DNA of 5,189 bases from DASZZV01 sp035544835 (GTDB lineage: Bacteria; Acidobacteriota; Thermoanaerobaculia; Gp7-AA8), in assembly GCA_035544835.1 (NCBI GenBank), contig DASZZV010000353.1, positions 1-5,189 on the forward strand, written 5' to 3'. The number at the start of each line of letters is the position of its first letter. Position 1 is the stretch's first letter. A model generated the notes under the pieces. That model saw only the letters and a list, made by a program, of their open reading frames with translations, made no database searches and was not told the DNA's origin. The position numbers were made by a program, and so were the translations under genes. Below are positions 1-5,189 of this stretch, piece after piece.

Positions 1-132
1 CTCGAAGGCATCAACAGCCTTATTCAAGCCGCGAAAGCAAAAGCTCGCGGCTACCGCTCTTCCCGCAATCTCATCACCATCGTCTACCTCATTGCGGGTC
101 GCCTCGATTTCAGCGTTACCCACCTACAATAG
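1..132 (+). CDS. ISL3-family transposase, C-terminal fragment (5' end outside window)
   Basis: Frame 1 is open from base 1 to the TAG at 130-132 and gives the last 43 residues of a protein. They begin LEGINSLIQAAKAKARGY and end with YLIAGRLDFSVTHLQ. This pattern, an E-G-x-N-S-x-I-Q-A-A-K-x-x-A-R-G-Y block followed by a hydrophobic YLIAG(R/K)L stretch, is the characteristic C-terminus of DDE transposases of the ISL3 (IS204/IS1001/IS1096/IS1165) family. The E of LEGIN is probably the last acidic residue of the catalytic triad. The enzyme would cut and paste its own element. Only the tail is visible, so I cannot tell whether the full gene is intact. Confidence 0.85.
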   Translation, partial: LEGINSLIQAAKAKARGYRSSRNLITIVYLIAGRLDFSVTHLQ

Positions 133-190
133 CGAGGAGGCGTTTTGTTGCGCTTCCATTTGGAACCCACTTCGAGAACTGCGGCTAACT
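1..190 (+). mobile_element. Right end of an ISL3-type insertion sequence
   Basis: The left edge of the window lies inside an insertion sequence, of which only the last ~60 transposase bases-to-stop region and the downstream end are visible. After the transposase stop at 132 there are about 58 bp of non-coding sequence ending in AACCCAC (164-170), CTGCGG (179-184) and TAACT (186-190). The same three blocks, in the same order, form the right end of the small element at 3276-3686, which is my reason for placing the terminus at 190. The next eight bases, CATAGCTG (191-198), would then be the target duplication, but the left end is outside the window so this cannot be confirmed. The element truncates the glycosyltransferase remnant that follows. 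The family call is firm from the protein; the exact boundary is an inference. Confidence 0.7.
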
Positions 191-198
191 CATAGCTG

Positions 199-819
199 AT
201 GGAGTTGCACCCCGGGTCATGAGGGTGAAGTCCGAGGTTTCGGTCTTGTCTTGTAGTGATTTATTCGGGGGAACATGTGGGGCTCGCTCACGAGTTCGAC
301 ACGCTCCTCGAAGCGGCAAGGCAACTCTCGAAATCCGACATTCGCTTCCTCTTCATCGGCGGTGGGCCACGAGTGCGGGAAATCGATTCTCGGGCGCGGA
401 AGCTTGGGGCTTGCGAATTTAGAGGTACGTTCGCACGTGTCGCGCGAGGAGCTTCCCATAAGTCTCGATCGCGGGATGTGCATATCGTGACGTTGAGGCA
501 GGGGATGCCCGGATTGCTGGTGCCGTCGAAGATTTACGGAATCCTCGCCGCCGGAAAGCCGACGATTTACGTGGGACCCTCCGTTGGGGAAGTCGTTGAC
601 ATCGTCACTATTGGAGGTTGCGGTGTGGCAGTGAACAATGGCGATGTCAGTTCGCTTGTCGAAGCCATTGAGAGTTACCAACGGGATACAGTGAAACGGC
701 ACGCGCATGGCGAGGCGGCTCGGGCTCTCTACGAAGAGCGATTCACCAAGACGCGAGCAATGCGGCAGTTCACGGATCTGATTCCTTCCTTGCAGCCTGT
801 CGGGTCTTCGGCTGAATAA
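199..819 (+). pseudogene. Truncated, frameshifted group 1 (GT4-type) glycosyltransferase, C-terminal half
   Basis: The main readable part is frame 1 from about 250 to the TAA at 817-819. It carries the UDP/GDP-sugar binding half of a GT-B glycosyltransferase of the WbuB/WbpY-like kind: VIYSGEHVGLAHEFDTLLEA near the start, then FLFIGGG, then the donor-site block MPGLLVPSKIYGILAAGKP, then VGP and GGCGVAV. The acceptor-binding N-terminal half (about 200 residues in a full ~400-residue enzyme) is absent, evidently removed at the insertion sequence that ends at about 190. A TGA lies in frame 1 at 226-228. The first bases after the insertion sequence read DGVAP in a different frame, so the 5' limit is approximate. 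Between about 422 and 476 the family-like sequence SREELPISLDRG is in frame 2, while frame 1 reads unrelated residues, so two opposite single-base indels flank that stretch. An intact ancestor would have added a sugar to a lipid-linked oligosaccharide on the cytoplasmic face of the membrane. The remnant is very unlikely to be active. Confidence 0.75.
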
Positions 820-949
820 GCCCGGCTCTACTGCGTTATTTGCGCTAGTTGCGAACACGCGTAAGATGATCGGTGTCGGGCTCGTGGCCTGCTGTCTCAG
901 GGTGTTTGGGCGTGGATTCTCTGGCGTCATTTCGGAGTCGAGTGGAGAC

Positions 950-2797
950 ATGAATCTCGCGATCCTCATCCTTCCAGCCATTGTCGCCGCGGCCCTCAGC
1001 TTCGGCCTGACCCCTCTTGCCAGAAAGGTCGCGCTGCGCCTCGGCGCAATCGATCATCCTGGTGCGCGAAAAGTTCACACCGTCGACATCCCCCGGCTCG
1101 GCGGCCTGGCGGTAATCGCCAGCGTGCTGATCGTCCTCTTCCTCCTTTACTTCAGCAACATCAGCCGCTTCCAGCAGCTGGTCGGAAATCTATCCAGCGG
1201 TCTCCTGCTTGGGTTCATCCCGATCTTCCTCGTCTCCCTGCGTGATGACATCAAGCCGCTCCGGGCGGCACCGAAGTTTGCGGCGCAGTTTCTCGGAGCC
1301 GGTCTGGCCGTCCTCGCCGGGGTGCGTCTCGGTGCCGACATCCATCTCTTCGGAAGCAGCGTGCACCTCGGCTGGGTGGCGGTTCCCATCTCCATCCTCT
1401 GGATCGCCGGTGTTACCAACGCCTTCAATCTCGTCGATGGACTCGATGGTCTGTCGGCGGGACTGGCCCTCATCTCCGCGCTCAGCCTGGCCGGGGTGTC
1501 GATCCTCGTCGGTCGTTATGAGCTCAGTGTCGCTGCCCTGGTGATCGCGGGTGCACTGATCGGATTTCTCCCCTACAACCTGTATCCGGCGAAGATCTTT
1601 CTCGGCGACAGCGGGGCAACGGCGATCGGTTTCTATCTGGCCTGTCTCACTCTGCGGGGCGGGGCCACTCTGTCCGCGGGGATGGCAATCCTCGTGCCGC
1701 TGGTCGTTCTCGGGCTGCCTCTCGCGGACACCGTGATCTCGATGCTGCGGCGGATTGTCAGGAAGGCCTCCCATCACGAGGTCGGAATCTTCGAGGCCGA
1801 CCGCGGCCACATTCACCACCGGCTGCTGGCGCTCGGACTGGATCACCGTCGCGCCGTCCTGACCCTTTACGGAGTCGGTCTCCTCCTGGCGGCCTGCGGG
1901 TTCGGCTCGCTCTTTCTCACCTACAAGAAGGCGGCTCTGTTGCTCGGTACCATGGTCGTCGCCGCCTTCGTCGGAGTCGCCCGACTGGGATACGACGAGT
2001 TTGCAGTCGTGCGCAGCCGCACGATGCTGAAGGTCTACGAAGTTCCGGTGATGAAGCGGGCGCTGTTTGTGGTCTTCCTCGATCTCGCTCTGGTCGTCGC
2101 TTCTCTGTATGGCGCGTTCGTTTTGAAGTATGACGATTGGCTCCTGACTCAAAATCGCGCTGCCGCACAGTGGATGCTGGCAGTGCTTCCAGCCATCGCA
2201 CTCATCGTATTCTTCTCTTTTGGCCTGTATCGGAGAAACTGGCGGCTGGCCACGGTTCCCGATCTTTTGCGTGCCTCGGCGGGAGTCTTCGTCGCGGCGA
2301 GCGCCTCGGGGGTCGTCACGCACATCTTCTCCAAAATCGAGCTTCCCTGGACCTTCTTCATCGTCTACATGCTGATGCTCATGATGTGCGTCGATGGCGT
2401 ACGCGCCTCCTTTCGGCTGCTGCAGCACTGGAGTTTTCAAAGTGCACTGGAGGGGGACCCGGTCGTCATCTACGGAGCGGGTGTCGGAGGAAGTCTGGTG
2501 GTTCGCGAGGCCGTCTCCAATCGAGAGGTCCACATGATGCCGGTCGGATTCATCGATGACGATCCGACCAAGACGGGGAAGTTCCTCAATGGCTACCCGG
2601 TGTTGGGATCGATCCAGGAGTTGGAGAGCGTGATCAGCCGAGGTGTCGTGAAGGGTCTGGTCGTGGCCTCGCACAAGATTCCGGTGGAGAAGCTCGAGGA
2701 GGCGGCGCGGGTGTGCGAGCGCACCGGAATCTGGATGCGTTACTTCACGATGAGTTTTGCGGGTGTGGAGTCGTATAGGATTCCTCCGGTTTTGTGA
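950..2797 (+). CDS. Polyprenyl-phosphate sugar-1-phosphate transferase (WecA-type) fused to CapD/FlaA1-type N-terminal module
   Basis: The 615-residue product has two parts. Residues 1 to about 345 are a polytopic WecA/MraY-family enzyme, which moves a sugar-1-phosphate (in WecA, GlcNAc-1-P) from a UDP-sugar to undecaprenyl phosphate, the first membrane step of surface-glycan synthesis. Family landmarks are RKVHTVDIPRLGG (40-52), the Mg-binding DD pair (99-100), NAFNLVDGLDGLSAG (157-171), FLGDSGATAIGF (217-228) and the HIHHRL loop (287-292). Residues about 365-615 match the front of CapD/FlaA1/WbpM-type proteins: about four membrane helices, the YRRNWRLAT junction (427-435), then a Rossmann-like fold with VVIYGAGVGG (505-514) and VGFIDDDP (532-539). 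The SDR dehydratase/epimerase domain that normally follows is missing, so this half may sense, bind or scaffold rather than catalyse. I chose ATG 950 because it puts a hydrophobic WecA-like N-terminus first. The in-frame ATG at 866 adds 28 unlike residues. GGAG lies at 943-946 (close) and near 935. The gene looks intact and is preceded by a 130-bp gap. The sugar donor cannot be deduced. Confidence 0.85.
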   Translation: MNLAILILPAIVAAALSFGLTPLARKVALRLGAIDHPGARKVHTVDIPRLGGLAVIASVLIVLFLLYFSNISRFQQLVGNLSSGLLLGFIPIFLVSLRDDIKPLRAAPKFAAQFLGAGLAVLAGVRLGADIHLFGSSVHLGWVAVPISILWIAGVTNAFNLVDGLDGLSAGLALISALSLAGVSILVGRYELSVAALVIAGALIGFLPYNLYPAKIFLGDSGATAIGFYLACLTLRGGATLSAGMAILVPLVVLGLPLADTVISMLRRIVRKASHHEVGIFEADRGHIHHRLLALGLDHRRAVLTLYGVGLLLAACGFGSLFLTYKKAALLLGTMVVAAFVGVARLGYDEFAVVRSRTMLKVYEVPVMKRALFVVFLDLALVVASLYGAFVLKYDDWLLTQNRAAAQWMLAVLPAIALIVFFSFGLYRRNWRLATVPDLLRASAGVFVAASASGVVTHIFSKIELPWTFFIVYMLMLMMCVDGVRASFRLLQHWSFQSALEGDPVVIYGAGVGGSLVVREAVSNREVHMMPVGFIDDDPTKTGKFLNGYPVLGSIQELESVISRGVVKGLVVASHKIPVEKLEEAARVCERTGIWMRYFTMSFAGVESYRIPPVL

Positions 2798-3266
2798 CGA
2801 TGCAGATGACGAGATCGGCGTCGACGGCTGGCAACGGTCGCCGACCTGATGCGCGCCTCCACGGCCGCTTTCATGGCATCAGCGGTCTCGGCTGTCATCG
2901 CCATCTTTTTTCTCCATTCGATGGGCCTTGGACTTTTTTCGTGATCTACATGCTAATCATGCTGGTGGGGGTCGATGGAGTTCGCGCCTCATATCGACTG
3001 ATCCAGCACTGGAGTTATCAAGACGCGCAGGAGGGAGATCTAGTGGTGATCTACGGCGCGGGTGTAGGCGGGCGCCTTGTGGTGCGCGAGGTGACGTCGA
3101 ACCGTGACGTCCACATGAGGCCAGTTGGATTTATCGATGACGATCCGGCCAAAAACGGGAAGCTATTGAATGGATATCCGGTGCTCGGCAGTTTAGATGT
3201 TCTCGAGCTGCATATTGCGCGAGGCGATATCAAAGGCGTGGTTGTCGCGTCTGAGAAGATTCCGTT

Positions 3267-3276
3267 TCTTAATTTG
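3267..3276 (+). repeat. Left target-site duplication of the small element
   Basis: TCTTAATTTG here is repeated at 3686-3695 directly outside the right terminus. Eight bases (CTTAATTT, 3268-3275) are enough if the element begins GG at 3276. The remaining matching bases may be chance, or the true duplication may be 9-10 bp. The bases code LNL in the disrupted CapD-like copy. Confidence 0.85.
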
Positions 3277-3282
3277 GCTCCT

Positions 3283-3302
3283 CCGCAGAATCTGTGGGTT
3301 TA
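3283..3302 (+). repeat. Left terminal inverted repeat of the small element
   Basis: The 20 bases CCGCAGAATCTGTGGGTTTA are the exact reverse complement of 3660-3679. The match ends sharply on the inner side (AGAA here against TGCC in the other arm) and is only partial on the outer side. Confidence 0.92.
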
Positions 3303-3421
3303 AGAATGGAAACCACTGGTCAACGTCTGGCGGCGTATCCGCGGCCGATGAGCAAGACGACCATTGATCAGGGCTGCCTCTCGTCGTCACCTGTGCTTCG
3401 TTCGCGCTCTCGTAGTAGCAG

Positions 3422-3490
3422 CGCTGTGGGAGCGGTGGTAAACGCACGGGTGGGAGGATGGGCCGTGCGTTTTCCACGGCTTCCACAGCG
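3422..3490. repeat. Long internal hairpin of the small element
   Basis: Arms 3422-3449 and 3463-3490 are reverse complements at 25 of 28 positions, with a 13-base spacer (GTGGGAGGATGGG). The inner ten pairs, AAACGCACGG with CCGTGCGTTT, are perfect. The hairpin lies just left of the centre of the element. It has no T-run after it, so it is not a typical intrinsic terminator. It could be a structural feature of the element, like the foldback cores of some MITEs and REP-type sequences, or the joined ends of a second element. The function is unknown. Confidence 0.85.
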
Positions 3491-3659
3491 GCTCTCGTGC
3501 TAGGCTGGCCGAGCCCGTCCGTGACTGTTTGCAGCATTTTCGAGCGTCGGATGACGCCTTCGCAATCTGACCGTGGAATCCAGGCTTATGCCTCAGGGCG
3601 CGTAAACTGATGCAAGTCGCTGAATTTAGGCACGTTAGCCGCCACAGCTCAAAGTGGCA

Positions 3660-3679
3660 TAAACCCACAGATTCTGCGG
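3660..3679 (-). repeat. Right terminal inverted repeat of the small element
   Basis: TAAACCCACAGATTCTGCGG is the exact reverse complement of the left arm at 3283-3302. The seven bases outside it (to 3686) differ from the left end at several positions, so the extreme ends are not symmetrical. Confidence 0.92.
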
Positions 3680-3685
3680 GATAAC

Positions 3686-3695
3686 TCTTAATTTG
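3686..3695 (+). repeat. Right target-site duplication of the small element
   Basis: A second copy of TCTTAATTTG. The host reading frame of the CapD-like copy continues immediately after it at 3696 (AAA CGT GTC). Confidence 0.85.
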
Positions 3696-3856
3696 AAACG
3701 TGTCGCTGAAATTTGCGAACGAAGCGGGATATGGCTGAAGCACTTCCGAATCGAGTTTGAGACTCACGTCTAGTCCATCCGTTGTATCTGAGGCGAAAAT
3801 TTCTGAATGACTCTAATCGCAGAAATCGATCTAAGGTATCTATTGGCACGGGGCTC

Positions 3857-5189
3857 ATGAGCGACAACACATCTAACATTTCTATCGATCAGGCAACGGC
3901 AGGCGGAGGAACGGAAGGGTTTTGCGGAATCTGGGATTTTTCGAAAGGAGGCGTGGCGTCGTCAAGGATTGAGGCGCTGTCGTCACGGGGTTTTTCCATG
4001 AGGTCGGTGAGCCCTGGTTTGCATCTCTCGTCCAAGGGGTTTGAGGTCCATGAAAGCGGGAATGGCTCCAGCCGGGGCTGTTTGGTTTTTTTTGCAGGGC
4101 GGCTGGACAATCTCGAAGGTCTGGAATCATTTACTTCAGGAGGGGGAGAGGCTGGGGACATTTGCGAAATCTTCGAGAAGAGAGGCGTGGAGTGTTTCAG
4201 GAAACTGGAAGGTGATTTCACTCTTCTCGTATTCGATAAAGAAGAAAATCGGCTCTTTCTGGTGCGTGACTTCGCGGGTACTCGCCCCATCCACTACACA
4301 GCCACCCCGGGAGGGTTTGTATTCGGGTCATCGATCGCTACCATTCTCAAGATTAGCGGACGCCCACCGGAGCCCAATCTCGACCACCTCGCTTGGTATA
4401 TGTTGCGAAGAAGTGTGGTGGACGATTCAGCGACGTTTTTTGAGCAGGTCTATTCCGTCCCGACCTCCCACTACGCGGAGATTCTCGATTCTAGGATCGA
4501 AATTAAGCGCTATTGGGACTTCGAGCCCGATCGCAGGGAGGAGGCCGGGTCTTATGACAGTTTTGTTGTACGTTTCCGAGAACTCTTCGAAAACGCAGTA
4601 AGGAAACGGTTGGTCGATCATCCAGGGATTCAAGTCAGTGGTGGCCTGGATTCGTCATCCATTTACGCGGTCGCCAAAAGAAGCGAGATGGGTGGACGTC
4701 TTTATGCCATCAGTTACATCGCCCCAGTCGGGTCAGCAGGGTACGAAGAAAACTACCTCGAACGTCTGGAAGAGGATTTTCGGGATCGGGTTGAACGGGT
4801 TCCAGCCCCTCCTCCGTCCCTCTGTCACAACATCGGAGGACAGGTGCGAGCGATGGAGGCTCCCTTTCTTCAATATGATTATATTCTTGACATGTTCATG
4901 ACCGCCCGTTCACACGGTTGTCAAACACTCTTGAGTGGTTTTATGGGCGACCAAATGATGATCGATGATAGCTATCTGGTCGATTTTGTCCGGAGAGGTG
5001 ACTTTCGCACAGTTCTAGCCCACTTCAAAACGATATCCGCTAGCTTTGCTAACTTCGGTGCTCCGCTTTCTCGGATGTACCGTCAAACAACCAGAGAGTT
5101 AGCGAGCTCCCTCTGTCCTCAAAAAATCAAGCGCCTGGTTCGGCGAGTCCGGCCACGGCCTGCTCGCGGGTGGTTTACCAGCTCCTTTG
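3857..5189 (+). CDS. Asparagine-synthetase-like protein (AsnB/lasso-cyclase-like family), 3' end outside window
   Basis: Frame 2 is open from ATG 3857 to the window edge: 444 codons without a stop, where the family usually runs to about 600. Residues about 21-165 resemble the class II glutaminase domain: GFCGIWDF (21-28), FAGRLDN (79-85), and LEGDFTLLVFD (117-127) followed by RLFLVRDFAGTRPIHY (132-147). From about 235 the ATP-pyrophosphatase synthetase domain follows, with the PP-loop VSGGLDSSSI (260-269) and a later LLSGFMGDQM block (358-367) at the place where relatives have GxGGDE. Such enzymes activate a carboxylate as its adenylate and transfer an amine. In polysaccharide loci relatives are thought to amidate sugar acids, and in lasso-peptide loci they close the macrolactam. 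Oddly, the cysteine that aligns with the catalytic Cys of AsnB is residue 23, not the first residue after Met, and the NGEIYN-type loop is replaced by AGRLDN. Glutaminase activity would need propeptide removal or may be lost. The ribosome site is weak (GGGG at 3850-3853; AAGG at 3833 is too far). Substrate unknown. Confidence 0.85.
   Translation, partial: MSDNTSNISIDQATAGGGTEGFCGIWDFSKGGVASSRIEALSSRGFSMRSVSPGLHLSSKGFEVHESGNGSSRGCLVFFAGRLDNLEGLESFTSGGGEAGDICEIFEKRGVECFRKLEGDFTLLVFDKEENRLFLVRDFAGTRPIHYTATPGGFVFGSSIATILKISGRPPEPNLDHLAWYMLRRSVVDDSATFFEQVYSVPTSHYAEILDSRIEIKRYWDFEPDRREEAGSYDSFVVRFRELFENAVRKRLVDHPGIQVSGGLDSSSIYAVAKRSEMGGRLYAISYIAPVGSAGYEENYLERLEEDFRDRVERVPAPPPSLCHNIGGQVRAMEAPFLQYDYILDMFMTARSHGCQTLLSGFMGDQMMIDDSYLVDFVRRGDFRTVLAHFKTISASFANFGAPLSRMYRQTTRELASSLCPQKIKRLVRRVRPRPARGWFTSSF

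Larger units (their letters stand above)
3276..3686. mobile_element. Small non-autonomous element (MITE-like, about 411 bp) with ISL3-like ends
   Basis: The element is bounded by a 20-bp perfect inverted repeat (3283-3302 and 3660-3679), with about 7 less-matched bases outside each arm, and by identical flanking direct repeats. It sits inside the decayed CapD-like copy. Deleting it together with one target copy joins ...KIPFLNL directly to KRVAEICER in one frame, which is strong evidence for a clean insertion. It has no transposase-like reading frame; the short open frames inside (up to ~114 codons on the minus strand) show no family features. The left terminus reads GGCTCCTCCGCAG, like ISL3-family ends that begin GGCTC, and an 8-bp target duplication is usual for that family. 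The right terminus shares AACCCAC, CTGCGG and TAACT with the end of the insertion sequence at 1-190. It is most simply a deletion derivative mobilised by an ISL3-type transposase. With a 10-bp duplication its limits would be 3277-3685. Confidence 0.82.
2813..3773 (+). pseudogene. Decayed second copy of the CapD/FlaA1-like module, frameshifted and split by a small mobile element
   Basis: Starting only 16 bp after the stop of the intact fusion gene, this stretch repeats residues about 428-608 of that protein. It is read in three pieces. Frame 2 from about 2813 gives RRLATVADLMRAS (compare WRLATVPDLLRAS). After a one-base indel somewhere in 2906-2930, where there is a T6 run at 2906-2911, frame 1 gives PWTFFVIYML, VDGVRAS, VVIYGAGVGG and PVGFIDDDP, up to KIPFLNL at 3276. 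Downstream of the inserted element, frame 3 resumes at 3696 as KRVAEICERSGIWLKHF and stops at TAG 3771-3773 (compare EEAARVCERTGIWMRYF). By hand alignment the 117 residues from PWTFF to the insertion point are about 70% identical to the intact copy, so the duplication is old or the copy came from a paralogous locus. There is no transferase domain and no start codon of its own. I judge it non-functional. Confidence 0.88.

Noticed and set aside
840..867. Possible sigma70-type promoter TTGCGC, 16 bases, TAAGAT ahead of the fusion gene
   Set aside because: Only 3 of 6 and 4 of 6 consensus matches, which is too weak to annotate, although the 130-bp gap is a sensible place for a promoter.
866..949. 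Upstream ATG at 866 as start of the fusion gene
   Set aside because: The extra 28 residues are unlike the start of WecA-type enzymes, whereas the ATG at 950 begins directly with the expected first membrane helix.
217..981. 254-codon open frame on the minus strand over the glycosyltransferase remnant
   Set aside because: It shows no recognisable motifs and is full of R, P, S and H. The + strand carries clear glycosyltransferase blocks across the same bases.
1190..2674. 494-codon open frame on the minus strand opposite the fusion gene
   Set aside because: Its translation is a low-complexity, extremely charged and polar sequence (rich in D, E, Q, R, H), as expected from the complement of a hydrophobic membrane protein gene. 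The + strand frame has clear family motifs throughout.
2794..3303. 169-codon frame starting GTG 2794 that overlaps the fusion gene stop
   Set aside because: Its first ~40 residues are out of frame with the CapD-like homology, and its last ten codons lie inside the mobile element. It is a by-product of the pseudogene's frameshift and insertion, not a gene.
3193..3537. 114-codon minus-strand frame inside the small element
   Set aside because: It runs across the element boundary into the disrupted gene and shows no domain features, so I do not support it as a passenger gene.
3782..3817. Possible promoter before the asparagine-synthetase-like gene (TCTAAT at 3812-3817)
   Set aside because: The -10-like hexamer is good, but no -35-like hexamer lies at 16-18 bases, and TTGTAT at 3782 is 24 bases away.
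4086..4093. T8 run in the asparagine-synthetase-like gene as a phase-variation tract or frameshift
   Set aside because: The run is in frame (GTT TTT TTT within LVFFAGRLDN) and family-like sequence continues on both sides. A single such tract is not evidence of switching.

Overview
The window looks like a decaying piece of a surface-polysaccharide (exopolysaccharide, O-antigen or capsule) locus on a bacterial chromosome. The coding sequence is moderately GC-rich, with a visibly less GC-rich right end. No gene here fixes the taxon. A Gram-negative, possibly PVC-group (Verrucomicrobia-like) or proteobacterial host is a guess from the protein style only.

Layout, all on the + strand. Positions 1-190 are the right end of an ISL3-type insertion sequence, with the transposase C-terminus ending at 132. 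It abuts a 5'-truncated, frameshifted glycosyltransferase remnant (about 199-819). A 130-bp gap leads to the only complete gene, 950-2797. It encodes a 615-residue fusion of a WecA/MraY-type polyprenyl-phosphate sugar-1-phosphate transferase with the membrane and nucleotide-binding front part of a CapD/FlaA1-type protein; the dehydratase domain is missing. Right behind it, at about 2813-3773, lies a second, diverged and broken copy of the fusion's last ~185 residues. That copy is frameshifted once and split by a small non-autonomous element (about 3276-3686) with 20-bp perfect inverted repeats and an 8-10 bp target duplication. Removing the element plus one target copy rejoins the reading frame exactly. 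From 3857 to the right edge runs an open, unfinished asparagine-synthetase-like gene (444 codons visible).

How the parts relate: the 950-2797 product would load the first sugar-1-phosphate onto the lipid carrier at the membrane. The glycosyltransferase would once have extended the chain. The asparagine-synthetase-like enzyme could amidate a sugar acid or a peptide. The most unusual items are the short element with its long internal hairpin and ends resembling the upstream insertion sequence, the tandem decayed module behind an intact fusion gene, and the asparagine-synthetase homologue whose would-be catalytic cysteine sits about 22 residues in from the start. I see no RNA genes, no CRISPR array and no convincing terminators.
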